Below are positions 1 to 11,918 of a stretch of DNA of 64,000 nt, one piece after another. The position numbers and the translations under genes were made by a program. Numbering within the stretch: the stretch's first letter is position 1; each line of letters opens with the position of its first letter. The notes under the pieces are model-generated. The model worked only from the letters and a program-made list of their open reading frames with translations, did not search any database and had not been told where the DNA came from. Origin of the DNA: Fasciola hepatica (Eukaryota > Platyhelminthes > Trematoda > Plagiorchiida > Fasciolidae); the NCBI GenBank assembly GCA_948099385.1, contig CANUEZ040000047.1:27174501-27238500 (forward strand). The letters are read 5' to 3'.

Positions 1-2676
1 CAACAAATTTTACAGCTTCCGTTATTATTCTACTCTGGACCCACATTTCTGCAGGCTTGCTATAGAAGCCAGTTGGACCGCGATAGCCTCCAGCAGGAGG
101 TTGTACTCCTCTGAAATTTCTAGACCTTCGACATTGATTTGAGCTAGTGATGAGACTTTGAACCGTGGAGGCTGGCGGAGTTTGAAGAGCCCAAGTCCGT
201 TCATATTATCTGTACCATTCATATTTCCGGCAACTTTGCCGTGGTTCGTTGGGCAGTCATTCAGTGGCGAAGCCCAATGAGATCGCATTAGGCCATGCTC
301 ATCCGTAGTTTGAGTGCTGTGAAGGTATTGGCTAAAGTATCGGAAGATAGCACGCCATCGTCTGTTTCAAAGTGATGGCAAAGCGGCGGTCACCGAAAAG
401 GATCGCTGGTTCAAGGCTTTTGTGAGTGGACGACCCGAAATCACCCAATCATCCTCCAATGGTCAAAGCGGGATCAACAAGTCAGCAACGAAACACTGTT
501 TTAACTGAAAGAAATGCAATCAATGACTCACCGACCCAAAGTTGCTTGGATAGAACAAAAAGAAACCAAAAAAAGAATAGCCAACAGTTGTTTCAACCCA
601 CTGCATTGGAAACCAAAAGAGTCAGTTAGCAGAACCGATTATGGAAAGCTTTCTGTACTAAGGCTTTTCGAGCAATCGTTTTGAGCACCTTCAGCTGGTA
701 TTCTCTATATAACATGAGATTGTGCGAAATGCAGAAAGGACTTATTAGTAGGACTAATGGGACGGCTCAGAACAAATGAAATCCAATGAACATTTAGCTG
801 TGTTGTAGTCGCATGTTGCAGATGAATTATTAACCAGTATCGACCAAAGTTACAAAAAAATTTCTTTTCTCATGACGTTGGTTAAGTTTAAACTTTCCTA
901 GGATACTGCGAGTGGATTCATCCATGGGGCCCCTATTCGTATGACCCAGTCGTTCTTGGAACACGACTGATTATCTCTTGGTCCATAGATCTCAATCACT
1001 GACAAGCTCTGGGAACAGACGTTAAAGTTCTCCAGGGCCGTCTCGAAGAACTCGTTTATCAGGTAACCAGAACCTTGTTGGCACACGAAAAGTGCAATAG
1101 TAAAGAGTTAGGAGGTTTTCACGAGCCTACTGGGATGAAACCAATAAAATATATCCAACCCCGGAACCTCAAGCACCGAGTACCGGAGCCGGGTAGTCGA
1201 AAATATGTGAGGTAAGAAGTAGCTAAATGGTGATCTTGTGGTGTACGCCTTCTAACGCTTTGACTACACAAGCGGAGTAGCATTCTTATACTCTAACAGG
1301 CTGTGCTTGTCTGTTTTGTACAGTTTCTTATGTGGATATCTTGAAAATGTACCACCGTCAGGAATGGTTTCTGTGGCAAGCTGATAGGTCAAATACTGCG
1401 CTTTCTCTCTGGGTTGCAGCGATTTTCATTACTCATGGGACTCCTTCAATGAAGTCACCTAGAGAATTACTTTCAGTCGTTATCATTTATTGCTTTTCAA
1501 CGGGAACACATGCGGTCTGATCTGTGCTCAATTTCCTGCTCACTAGCGATTCAGTAAAAGGAAGCTCACTAGGAGAAGCCGGGATTGTTGTGATGTCGTA
1601 GAACACAAATATCTGTTTTGCCACATCGATAGTACCTTTCACGTGCTTTCAGGAGCTCTGTTGTGACTGAGTCAGCAAATCATTTCTAGAACTCATTTGA
1701 AAGTGAATGGTAGAACAGCGAATAAATTTGCAATATGTTATGCGGTAAAGAGAATTCCCAAATACATAAAACATGACCCACCTCCCAATATCACATCAAA
1801 TGATTTTCGGTACGTCGTGTTGGCTGAAACTATTGCGCAGTATGACAGCGGTGGCACGTGCGGTAACTAGTCTCAGTAAACTGATTTTAGATAACTCCAA
1901 ATAGGTCTCGATCACTATGAGTTAGGAAGCTCTATTGATGCGGTCAGAAAATAATGTTATCTTCACGTGTCTGAGGATTCGTGGGTGTTTCGCAAAATAC
2001 TTGAGTTTATTGAGGTGATGGTTCGACAATTCGATGACACTAAGAACCTTTGTTCATCGAAACATCTGTGTACACAATGAGGAAAACCAGTGACTGCAAG
2101 TAGTTGCTTTCGCGATGAATCGAAAAGACGCAATGTTGTAGTTGATCACTTAATTTAAGGGGCACAACCGCACACACTCGTGACAGAATAGTACATGAAA
2201 TGAGTCTCGGGCCCCGCCAATGTTTATCGAAGACGATAGTTATGTCCAAGCTCAATTACCATCGGAATGCTCGACTAATATAAAAGATGTTGACATAGTT
2301 TCTACAACTGAACTGATAGACCTGGAGTAGTACCAGTCAAAAGTGGTTTTGATTTGCTGTTCCACCAAGGCATCGTTCGAAATTGAAGGTTTGGAAACCA
2401 GGCTTTTCATCATGCGTTGATAGCGATTAGCAGAACCTTCTGTAGTAGTACACTGGATTACAACTATGACGTTGGAGCTGACAGAAAGTGCATCCTAGTT
2501 GTAAGTGCCACGCGTAATACTGATCAAAAGGAGTAACTTGTGATAGATTATGACATTTTACTTGAGTCGAGTAGACGAATGTGGTTCTTTCATTGCGACT
2601 GTGGTTTGAACCAGGCTTCTATGAGTTCTGTATTGTAATAAGCAAGGACCAGTTTTTTCTGTGCGGTTTGCAAGTA
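1..2676. other. No recognisable gene
   Basis: Short open frames are present on both strands, but none exceeds about 90 residues, none shows a domain motif I know, and none is supported by neighbouring splice-like structure. I see no repeat shared with the rest of the window here. It could hold introns or intergenic DNA. Confidence 0.5.
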
Positions 2677-2800
2677 TGCGGTGTACAAAACGACAAAAAC
2701 ATAACCTGTATGAGCTGAAGTCCAGTGAGTGCATAATAGGACCCTACACTCAAGTAGTCGAACAACTAGATGGTTTTGTTCAACCTGTTCACTAAACTGC
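2677..2800 (+). repeat. Direct repeat, copy 1 (about 120 bp)
   Basis: This stretch aligns with 3,077-3,200 in the same orientation at roughly 75-80% identity by eye. The best-conserved core is tgagctgaagtccagtgagt (from 2,711), matching tgagccgaagcccagtgaga at 3,108. The two copies bracket a 276-bp GC-richer block. Confidence 0.7.
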
Positions 2801-3076
2801 TCCCTTGAAAGAAAGAACACAGTTCGCAGTTTTCTGCAGTCCTACACCACACACCAGGAGTATCCACTTCTCCGGGACCACCCTAAGGCAGACCATACCA
2901 CAAGACCTCTTCTGGACCACGCCAAGGCGATGTCTCCATTCATTTCAAAACTGTCTCCTCGGCCTACATCAGGTCTATCTCCAGGGCCTCCTATTCCCCC
3001 AGAGCAACTCTACCTTGGATAACAGAAGTGTGAAATGTGTGGACCAGTGTCCTCCGTGGGTGCTGCATTTATCCAA
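2801..3076. other. GC-richer block between two direct repeats
   Basis: The block is visibly richer in C and G than its surroundings and is open in two plus-strand frames, but the predicted peptides are low-complexity and proline-rich with no recognised motif. It may be the internal part of a short non-autonomous element bounded by the flanking direct repeats, or simply a tandem-duplication spacer. Confidence 0.35.
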
Positions 3077-3200
3077 TATTCAAAACACAACGAAAAGTAA
3101 ACTTCCATGAGCCGAAGCCCAGTGAGAGCATAACAGGATCCTACACTTGGTGGGATAATAGGACGTCTGTTTTCAACTTGCTCAATTCAGTATCGTTTTG
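3077..3200 (+). repeat. Direct repeat, copy 2 (about 120 bp)
   Basis: Second copy of the repeat at 2,677-2,800, same strand, with scattered substitutions and short indels. The core starts at 3,108. Confidence 0.7.
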
Positions 3201-5178
3201 ACACCATACTTACAGTAGAGTAGTATCTGGCATTGTACATTCAGTTTATGGTGTGTGACCTATTTGTTCTGCTGCATCTTGAACAGGAAACAAGGGAGGG
3301 TACTGGCATCGTTGGAGGACTGCAAGCCGGAAATTGAAACTAGTCTTCCGTCAACAGTCATTTCACGTCAAGTCGAGTCAATGAATACCTTATTAAACCT
3401 ATAAAAGATGGATTTCCAGCACGCATGTGATTTAGGATTGAATCAAAGTAACATGGTATGGAGGACAATTGAAAAATAAATGAGAAGGCGTGGAAGCGAA
3501 ATGAAATGATAAATACATTTACATGAAAGAAGAAATTCGACAAAAACGTCATTAATTATTTGACCGCTGTCTACAAAAACGCATAAACTGTAACGGGTGA
3601 AGTGCATTCTATACGCAAGGGTGCATGAAACAATGATTCTGAAATTCGGTAAGTGGAATCGGTAGAGGTGGCTTCGGAGAATGTAGAATGAAATTAATGG
3701 TTAGTTTCAATGTCAAAAACTATCCATCGTAGAATTTAAAATGTACAGTTTGGTAAAATAAACACGTGCGATACATTCCTAAGTCGCTTAGAAGTTACGC
3801 GGGATAACTAGACAAAATATAATGCGGATAAATTGTGATAAACAATAATCTGGTCACGAATACCACAGCTGAACTGTCGTGGTCACGCAACTAGTTTATC
3901 TGGGTAATGTCCACTGACCATGACACAGGTTTCACCGAGACCAAAACAATTTACCATTCTGTCAGTCCGAGAGTGTCAAACAGACAAACTATTCACATGG
4001 TAAGAACGGTTTGATTGTAATCAGCCAAAAGCTTGAGGTTGAATTACCGAAAACTGTTCCTTCGACTCAACTGGTTTTCTTGAATTCTATGATTGGTGTT
4101 ACAAAATAACCTATGGATGGATTCGTTGTGAGCATCAAAATGCTTTCCAATGCTGAAGTCAGCGAGAATCTCTGTATTATTGTACATGCAACGAGAAAGC
4201 TGTTTCAGCAACCGCTTAATGAGATGGAAAAATCTCTTTCTTATTCATTTGAGCCGGAACAAATTGTGGTAGGACGACAACTCCAGTGAGTTAGAATACA
4301 GTATGTGATAAACTGAATTAAGATATTATGGGAGTAGTCTAAGTTGTTTGAGTCTGAATGATTAAAATATAAATCCTTCTGACTAGTGAACATCTTTCCA
4401 ACGTGACTAGAATAACAACATTTGTGATTTTTAATTGTTTTAACAGAGATTTGATGTGTTTTAAAAAACAGTTTCGTAACGCTATTCGTCTTGAAGATGT
4501 GAAGACACATCGACTTGTCTGAGAACGTTATTGGAGAGAGAACGGAAAATGGGCCAGGAAAATTTTCATTCAAAATGTTCGTGTTAAAGAGACATCCAAG
4601 AAAACATCATCACCGTATTCGTAGACAATGAGTTGAAACAAAACAACGAACTCAAATTTGGATAAGAAGAAGAAAGACATCAGAATTGATTTGAAGGAGA
4701 GAACGGTGTTTGTTGCCAAAAGGACTGAACTGTGTACGATTATGAAATATTTGCTAATGGTGTTTGAAGTCCGACAGTACACTTCATTATCGGGTGAAAT
4801 ACGCGTAATAAGGGAAAATTGTTCTAGCAGTAAGGCCACAGTGATGAAGAGCAAAAGCAGTTGAGTTAACAATGTAACTAACGGTTGGCGGAGCGAGTTT
4901 GTAGGCAATTTTATCGGGTAACGAATGCGAACTTGGGGACTTATGCGACGGAGAACTACTTTTTTGTGTTTTTCTAGCCAAGTGCATTTGCAGGATACCG
5001 GACGATATTTGTTGCCCCTTGTCTGGACATATTCACGGCTGAAGCCTTGAATATTCGCCTCTGATATTCTCCTGTGAGTGTCCAGAAACAGTCTGTATAA
5101 GCACTTAAGCTATCTCGTCCACCTTTATGTTCCCGAACTAGTTTGCATCTTGTCTGAAAAATCCCACAGAACACATTG
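3201..5178. other. No recognisable gene
   Basis: AT-rich sequence with only short open frames (up to about 112 residues at 4,570-4,908, minus strand) that lack recognisable motifs. I see no repeat or RNA gene. Confidence 0.45.
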
Positions 5179-5490
5179 AGAATAAACAACGTGGCGGACA
5201 AGCTCGTTTTCAGTTATTCGTACTCATACCAATACATAACAATATATATGACTCAAAATAAGAACGGACAATGGCAATCCAAATCTGTCTCTGCACGTGC
5301 GTGTGTGCATGTGAAATTGATCACAGCGTGGAACATTCCACACTGTGATCAATTTCACATGCACACACGCACGTGCAGAGACAGATTTGGATTGCCATTG
5401 TCCGTTCTTATTTTGAGTAATATATATTGTTATGTATTGGTATGAGTACGAATAACTGAAAACGAGCTTGTTCGCCACTTTGTTTATTCT
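5179..5490. repeat. 312-bp near-perfect palindrome (fold-back element)
   Basis: Two arms of 156 bp (5,179-5,334 and 5,335-5,490) are reverse complements, with only a few mismatches near the outer ends (for example gtggcggacaagctcg against cgagcttgttcgccac). The centre reads gtggaacattccac and leaves essentially no loop. Each arm carries a (tg)n-like tract that mirrors the other. Both strands therefore encode almost the same meaningless open frame, which should not be read as a gene. The RNA would form a long hairpin. Confidence 0.95.
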
Positions 5491-5529
5491 TAAGTTGCAT
5501 CTACTTGGGAATTCCGCACTCATCGATTA

Positions 5530-5665
5530 TAAATACACAGGCACATGTAAAAGCAGATTTCAGTCAGTATTCTCATTCTTGGTTTGTGTGTCATATTTAT
5601 TGTTATGCCTTGTTATGAGTTCAAATAACCAAAAATGTGCTTGCTCACGACATTGTTTGTCGCAG
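5530..5665 (+). repeat. Diverged third copy of the palindrome arm
   Basis: Starting at cacaggcacatgtaaaagca, this stretch follows the right arm (about 5,360-5,490) in order: the gcagatttc..., attgttatg...ttatgagt and aataac...aatgtgcttg blocks all recur with many substitutions. It is therefore an older direct copy of the unit that was doubled back to make the palindrome. Identity is roughly 65-70% by eye. Confidence 0.65.
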
Positions 5666-5690
5666 ATAAATCTTTTCCACTAAGTTGTCC

Positions 5691-8040
5691 AAGATTCATC
5701 CATTTCTCCTTGAGAAATGAAAGAAAGGATCTTCGTCAACAATTCGATCGGTCGATTTCACCCGAAATCTTGACATTGGACTAACATTTCCCAGTCCATA
5801 ACAGGCCTCTAAAAGAGATGTTCAGTAACTTGGATTATCATCTAAAATATATAGTTTCTTCATGGCCAACAAACTAGACATTTCTTTTGGTAGGTAGATA
5901 GATTTCCCCTAGTTGCGATGAAAATGCCCAGAGGTTTAAACCATTAGGTACATAGCTTAACGTCCCCTTAACTAAATGCTATCCTCGGATTTGTGAATGT
6001 CATGTGTATCAAGATTTTCAAAACTTGTCGTCAGATAACGAGAGGTTGAAATCTAACCCGCAACTTAACGCTATGAAGACTACAAGATTTTGGTCCCGTA
6101 GTTGAATGACCCTCAGATAAATCAATCCTCAGTCTCAAGGCAAAGAACAGAGGCTTGCTTATTATGTGTACTAAAGGACAAGTTATCATACCATAACAAT
6201 AACACCCCAAAGTGTGACCAAACCGATCACATAACCAAGACCGTCAACAAAGGCATCAAAAAGCCCAGGCAACAATGGACAGGAAACACCTGAGAGGGAG
6301 ATGCAGGAGAGAGTCAGGTGATTTATGAAGAAATTCCTTATTTATGTGGGAATTTTGGCCAATCGAGGGTGAGAAAAGAAGTAATTGCCTGAGGGAACAC
6401 ACAAAAGCGTGGTGAAGAACCAAAGGAACAGCATAGCTACGCGAAAGCTGCACGATCTCAAAGGGGTGGCCAAAGTTCGGTCATTCATAGGGATGAGGCA
6501 GACTGCTGGAGAAAGATATTTAAGTCCAAACTTTTGGGCCTTGTCAAGTAGTCGAGGCAATTATGACGTAACAACAGGACGGGTCATAGATACCAGTGGA
6601 TCAGCGCACATGGACTCTAGAATCAGGAGCAAGGGTTACGCAAGAGATAAAACCTGTATAGAATCAGAATTTAACATGAACACACGAGACCTAAGACAAC
6701 TAAGGTTAGTCAATAACTCTCATAAAAACAAGGCTAAAATTACATAACGCAATGGCAATGAACAAATAAATTTTTACGCGGGCGAAGAAGCGGGACTGTG
6801 GTGGTCAGTGTGGAAACTAGTGGCACAAGCGCATGGCCAGCGAAGAAACTATTTGGTAAATACAGGACAAAATGTGTGGGGGATAACGTAGGATCTGAAC
6901 TAAACCAGTTCACATACGCTTCTTGCTATGGCGACCTGAATCTGATAGACGATTCCGTTTCCCCTGCATAAAAGTCTGTGTGTGATCAGCCGGACAGAGC
7001 TGATGCCAAGTTGGATGAATAAAATCCGCGCAGATCCCCGAAGATGGACCAATAAGAAATGATACTTATGCACGTTTTAAAGCGGACAACTCAGAACTAA
7101 ATGCTAAGATAATGCTTATTTCTTATTCAAAGATTTTTTCCTGAGAAGACAACATGAACGTGATTTGTTTACATTAAACCAACGATATTTTTCAGTGAAG
7201 GGTTCAGCACCCCTGAGAAGATAATTTCCAGCAAGCTGTTGATATCGGTTTGCATGAAATGAAAGCCTATACCAAAAGCTTTCTTCAAGATCTGTCTCGA
7301 AACACTTCCTGATTCTCACTTTTCAAAATTACTGAGGAGATCAGACTTCCTAATCCGTGTCTTATCTGCTAATTGTTATAGTCAAATTATACAGAATTAG
7401 GTACATACAAAATATCTGGAATGAATTCACCCATCCAAAGGCACACGAAAAGCTGATTGCGAAATATGATCCAGTCTATCATATATACGTCATAAAGCTG
7501 AAAATTTCGGAACCGTCCTCGATAGATAAATAAATTATCTCCGTATTGGGTAAAAATGGATACACTGACAAACAACTGGTAAAACTTACATACCTTGATT
7601 CGCGTGCAACTGTAATGGTACACACCCTCGAGTTACGATCAGTAAAATTGTGCTATCTTTGGTGAACAATTATCAACGAAAATCCATTCCTACCAATGGA
7701 TTAATAAAAAGATTTCGACTGACTAAAATCCCGATGAATCCGATCATACACGGTCATAGGAAGTTGAAATGTAGCGCAAGCAAAGACGGCAAAAATGACA
7801 ATAATCAGTTGCTCAATAAAGGAAACAATCGTTTGCAGGAAGTCGACCACACACAAATCAATCGAGGCAGAGAACAGAGATTCCTTGGATCGTCATGACA
7901 TTTTGTGTAAAATGTGACTCGAAAAATGAGTCAAACTATGTGTCACCTCATTTTCTAGCTCATGTGATCTGCAGGGTAACTGGCGTGATAAGGAAGAGAA
8001 AGCAGCAAGAGCTTTGACTGTCACCTCTGGTACGAAGACT
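5691..8040. other. No recognisable gene
   Basis: The longest frame, 120 codons at 6,385-6,747 (+), has no motif I recognise and composition like its surroundings, so I do not call it. No repeat shared with the rest of the window was seen. Confidence 0.4.
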
Positions 8041-8080
8041 CACGTGTGTGTGTCTGTGAGTGTGTGTGTGCGTGTGATGT
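8041..8080. repeat. GT-rich simple repeat
   Basis: An imperfect (gt)n tract interrupted by c and a bases, just outside the visible start of inverted-repeat arm C. Confidence 0.8.
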
Positions 8081-8234
8081 TGGAGACGGTCAGTCGAGGA
8101 ACATCAGCAGTCCGGATCATATGGAAGGTGTGTAAAGGGTCAAACAATAAATAGTGACGACAATGGCCTGGGCATTGCAACACGCCATCCGCACGCACAG
8201 CGCAGAGGTGAGGCGAATTTCGGGGGAAATCCGC

Positions 8235-8325
8235 TTGCTATTTACGAGTCAGATCGGCTGGCAAGCAAACTGCCCGGTGTGCGAAAAGTGGCCGGTTCGA
8301 GTCCGTCTCGAGCCGCTGACATATG
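8235..8325 (+). repeat. tRNA-like segment with Pol III B box (SINE head?)
   Basis: A perfect B-box consensus, ggttcgagtcc, starts at 8,293. About 73 nt are enclosed by gtcag (8,248) and ctgac (8,316), which could pair like the tip of an acceptor stem. The interior does not fold into a convincing cloverleaf, with a poor A box and bases left over after the T arm. I read it as a decayed tRNA or tRNA-derived SINE rather than a working tRNA gene. The copy in C' has one change inside the B box. Confidence 0.4.
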
Positions 8326-9019
8326 TATGCGGAAAATGTAGTGCATTTACCATCATCTAAATCCTTCAATCTCCTCATGCCACCAAAAAGAGGTACGCTC
8401 AAAACCAAATTTATTCTGGTTGCTTGGCGAAAAATTTTGCACCATAAATTATATAGATCATGAACAAGGAACACGTCAGATTACAACGTCGATATGCAAA
8501 AGAAATTCATTTCATCTATAACAATATTAGGTTTAACCAGTTTATTATTGGGTGATCAAAGATCCGTGAAAGACTTGAAATCAGCAAAGACAAAATCATT
8601 TCTTAGTTTATTGATTCAGAACTTATTTGAGGTAGCATCCTGGATTAATCTGTGTGTGAATAAACTGAATGGTTCTTTTGTTGTGCAGGTAATAAGCGGT
8701 GGGAAACTAGACCTTAAACACACACGATCTAAATCAGTGAACTTGTGCGTAAAAGTTGGTATACATTTCTGGTTAGCTGTTGTTGACAGGTAAATGTAAA
8801 ACAGTACTCGAAATGATCAGGTTCACTTGAACTGATCTCCACGTAACTAACAGCTAGTCGAGATAGGCATAACTAATTCCAGTGGCTCGAGAGAAAAGGA
8901 CAAGTCTTCAACAGTATTCCTATCTTTTTCTTCTTGCTAAAACAGTTTTGGGACATGCTCATTCCGTCATATGCCTAACCACTAGATGGATCAGCACTAA
9001 ATAATAGTAGCCTAAGTAA

Positions 9020-9360
9020 TCACCAGTTAAGTTCCTCGTGATTTCTGTTATTCTCACGGATTCTTCCCAAATTTCAGGGACGGCTGGCTTTCAAAGAGGA
9101 CGATACCTGTTCGAAGTTAACTCGGTTATTCGAATGACACCTCACGAGGGCGAAGAGGAGCAGTGGAAACACACACCAACCAGGTGATAAGGTCCAATGA
9201 AGTTCCTTGTGACTTCTTTCACTTTCACTGTTTATTCTCAGCTGACAAGCACTGCTGGCTTTCAAAGAGGAGGAAACCTGAACAAAATTAACTCAATCAT
9301 TTGGATGAGGCCGGACGAAGGCGGAGTGGAAACACTAGCTCAATCCAGACGGTAAGGTCC
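9020..9360 (+). repeat. Tandem duplication, two units of about 170 bp
   Basis: Units 9,020-9,194 and 9,195-9,360 both run from aagttcct.gtga through ctggctttcaaagaggaggand then a (g)ttaactc.at block to ggtaaggtcc or its near equivalent. They differ at many positions and so are old. The second unit leads directly into the hammerhead-SINE remnant, suggesting that both are body segments of the same SINE-like family. Confidence 0.75.
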
Positions 9361-9480
9361 GATTTCAAATCGAGGATGGTGCAACAGATATGCACCACTA
9401 ACGAGTTCTAATAAGAACGAAACTTGAGGCCGATGCTTCCGAATGCAAGGCTGGTCGGACGATCTAATCTTTGGGTTCGG
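9340..9480 (+). mobile_element. Degraded hammerhead-type SINE, arm C
   Basis: The order matches the better-preserved element at 37.4-37.7 kb: a B-box-like segment (gatttcaaatcgagg at 9,361), gatatgcacca, a hammerhead-like core, then cttccgaatgcaaggctggtcgg. At 9,387-9,440 stem II is perfect (gttct, loop aata, agaac). The conserved CUGAUGA has become CUAACGA, and the base before the cleavage position, normally U, is G. Loss of the invariant core G makes self-cleavage unlikely. Confidence 0.75.
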
Positions 9481-9915
9481 ACGGTGGAATCAGAGTGGTA
9501 GCCGGCACCTTAAATTATCACCATCCATACGAACTACTCACAAGTAGTTACTTTATGTATACGTATATTCTCAAAAGATCATCCTAGTAAAATAACCGAC
9601 TTTCGCCTCTACGTTTGAAATTCAAACGAAGAAACCCAATAAATACACTAAATTTAGAATTTTCTCACGGATATTCTCCATTTTTGACATAGCAATGTTA
9701 TCTGCCTTCATCGTGCCACCCGAAAATATTACTCACAACTCCACCGTGAAGCTGTATTTACAGAATTGCTCTTCATTGTGCTCTATCCAACGTTCTAGAA
9801 GACCTTTTATGGGATAAATTTCTTAGTCTCTTTCTTTATTTTGTTCAGTAAATCTGGTTTTAGAGGACTTCTACTTTCTTTTGAACAGTTGAGGATGTGA
9901 ATGTGAGGTGTAGGA

Positions 9916-10220
9916 AGTATCTAGATGAGTCCACTACTCTAGTACTACAGAATTTCTTGCTCGACCGGAATGAACTGTTCGGAAATGACTGAATACAACG
10001 AATGCTGTTGTCAGTTCAACCGGCCGGCTTTCTAGATATATATTCTGCATGCGATCTAATTCAAACAATGGAAGTGTTACTGCATGACAATTATGCTTCC
10101 TGTTTGCCGTGAGACTAACAAATTCTTGTGAGTGATCATAATAAAATATGGACAAAGAAATGTGGACGACCTAAATGGTAGGCTACTCTTAACTACACCC
10201 TTCCGGCTAATATGACTGTG
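9916..10220. other. No recognisable gene
   Basis: Short stretch between arm C and the first recognisable endonuclease motif of the LINE remnant. It may be the 5' part of that element, but I cannot show this. Confidence 0.4.
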
Positions 10221-11632
10221 CCATCTGTGATCAGTATGAATTTTCTCCATCTCCTCCCAAAGAAGTCGGATTTAATACGTACTCCAAAATGCACGAATTC
10301 ATGTTCATTGGTGCGCAGTTGGAGTGCACGAATCCTGGAGGAAAATGAAAGTTGACGGCTATTTTTTACCGATGGATGGATTTCACAGTTTCTTTTACGA
10401 TGGGTTGCTAAGCTAGTCAGAATGAGGAGATGGGGTGGCAATCTACGTGAACTCATTCTTGGGTAGCAAGTCTTCCGTTAAATTTAAACTCATCAAATTG
10501 TATTGACTGTTTAGGCATTCAGTGCTTTCCGAAATTTGCTACTTTTCGATGTACGGCTATCATCAACATGTAGGTCGAATATTTTTGCCCACACTCACAT
10601 ATCAATTCCTTTTAAGGTGTATTTTGCAACAAATATTCCATTTTTAGATGAAAATTTACTTTTTATTGTTGGTGGTTTCAACCACGCTATCACATGCCCA
10701 GTAATTTCTCTCAGTTTAGCAGATATCAGTAACCCCCACAGCAGAGCCAATTGTTTTCTGGAAAAAGTAGATCCCGATCACACTCGGTAACTCTTACTTA
10801 AAATTAAGACTCATTTTCATACGGATGACCATAGCTCACTTCTTCTGAGGCTAAAGATTTATTGACACACTGCCCGTAGATTCATCACGTAAATGAATTC
10901 GGCTAAATTTTGCCTGCAAAACATTCTACCCAGTAGCGTATCTCTTTCCTGAACCCAGTCACTGGCATTACATTTTCATGGATTTCTCCCGTTCACTCTT
11001 CCAATAAGACGAAGTCTTTACTGATACTCTCATTGCTACCTTCCACCTCTGCATCCAGTGTTAGGATGATGTCTCTACTACTGAAGTTTATCGTAAGGCA
11101 AATGGAACCTACCTACAAGTCTCGCCGAGGTCCAGAAGTCGAATACTACTCACAAGGGATCAATGCAGAGATGAAAAATTGTTTGGCTGGCACAGTCATG
11201 TGCTCACTCAAGCACGCATGATCTAAACACCGTGCAACCATCGAAGCACGTCTGTCTTTGTCATTTCTCCAAGAGAGAGATGGTGCTGTGTGGCTTCAAG
11301 TGCTGTTGGATCGATAAGACAGGTTGTAATCTGACTGCCTATTGCTTGATTAAAATCCTACGCAAGGTAGCCCGTGGACGGTTGAATGTTTCATGGTGCA
11401 TAATATAATGCCTCTCTCTTACTAATCTATTGATTTCTGAACACAAAAAATGTTTAGATGTGCCGTTTGCCGCACATTTCTTTTGAACCAAGGAATACTA
11501 TTGCCCATGGCACAGTGTGAAGCAGCTGTGTGGTCAGAAGAATAAGTCGAACATAGATAACATTGATAAACATCACATCCACTCTACATTTAAACATCAT
11601 TCTCGGACTGTCCTCCTTCATAATCTCCTTGC
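10221..11632 (+). pseudogene. CR1-like non-LTR retrotransposon, endonuclease part (decayed)
   Basis: Translation in shifting frames shows an apurinic-endonuclease pattern: a target region ending in a MDGFHSFFYDG-like segment, then GDGVAIYVNSF at about 10,430, then LLFIVGGFNH at about 10,660, corresponding to the family's VGDFN motif with D replaced by G. Stops and frameshifts occur throughout, so no protein can be made. CR1-type elements encode an endonuclease followed by a reverse transcriptase, and the RT part of what appears to be the same copy resumes at 16,411 beyond the Gypsy insertion. Clade assignment is tentative. Sequence between about 10,800 and 11,630 is too decayed to assign residue by residue. 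Confidence 0.65.
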
Positions 11633-11637
11633 GTTAG
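11633..11637. repeat. Target-site duplication GTTAG, left copy
   Basis: GTTAG immediately before the 5' LTR is repeated at 16,406-16,410 immediately after the 3' LTR. Five base pairs is the usual target duplication for Gypsy-type integrases. Confidence 0.9.
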
Positions 11638-11894
11638 TGAGCGGACTGTCAGCTGACGCTATGCGCATGCATACACACACATACACACGCACAAGCTCGC
11701 GTACGCGTACGCTCACACGCAACAATGTTTAAACTGTCCGGTTATTCGCGAAGCCGCAATCGCTCATTTTGTATCGATTTACTTTTATCGATCTATTTGT
11801 TAGACGTGTCTGTATGTCGCGTTCAGATTCATTCAAAAAAAAGACCTACTCAGTGATCGGGTGTTCTGTGTCTCCTAGCAGCTGAGTCATAGCA
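11638..11894 (+). repeat. 5' long terminal repeat
   Basis: 257 bp, from TGAGCGGACTGTC to GTCATAGCA. It begins with a (ca)n-like stretch and alternating purine-pyrimidine blocks (acgcgtacgc). No certain TATA box is visible. Differences from the 3' LTR: a/g in aatgttt(a/g)aactg, t/c in gacgtg(t/c)ctg, t/c in ctgtg(t/c)ctcc, and g/a in cata(g/a)ca. Confidence 0.95.
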
Positions 11895-11900
11895 GTTATT

Positions 11901-11918
11901 TGGCGACGGGAAATGGCA
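11901..11918 (+). promoter_or_regulatory. Primer-binding site overlapping the gag-pol start
   Basis: Six bases after the LTR the sequence reads tggcgacgggaaatggca, beginning with TGG as expected for a complement of a tRNA 3' CCA end. I cannot name the tRNA with confidence. The ATG of the polyprotein (11,913) lies inside this site, so there is almost no leader between the primer site and the start codon. Confidence 0.65.

Larger units (their letters stand above)
8181..9915 (+). repeat. Inverted-repeat arm C
   Basis: The arm matches the reverse complement of 62,262-64,000 at roughly 95-97% by eye with small indels; paired coordinates sum to about 72,180. The inner end lies at gaggtgtaggaa (near 9,913), after which the two copies differ completely. 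The outer end cannot be seen because the partner runs off the window, so the arm may extend left of 8,181. It contains a tRNA-like segment, a tandem duplication and a degraded hammerhead SINE, and no gene. Confidence 0.95.

Noticed and set aside
5176..5523. Near-identical open frames on both strands as overlapping genes
   Set aside because: They are an automatic result of the 312-bp palindrome.
6385..6747. 120-codon frame as a possible gene
   Set aside because: No recognisable domain, no supporting context, and a length expected by chance in this much sequence.
8248..8320. Functional tRNA gene
   Set aside because: Good B box and outer pairing, but no acceptable D arm or anticodon arm and excess bases after the T arm.
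9020..9360. CRISPR-like or other regular array
   Set aside because: Only two long, diverged units with no short spacers; a SINE-body tandem duplication in a eukaryotic genome.
10536..10790. 84-codon frame as a stand-alone small gene
   Set aside because: It contains the VGGFN endonuclease motif and belongs to the decayed CR1-like LINE.
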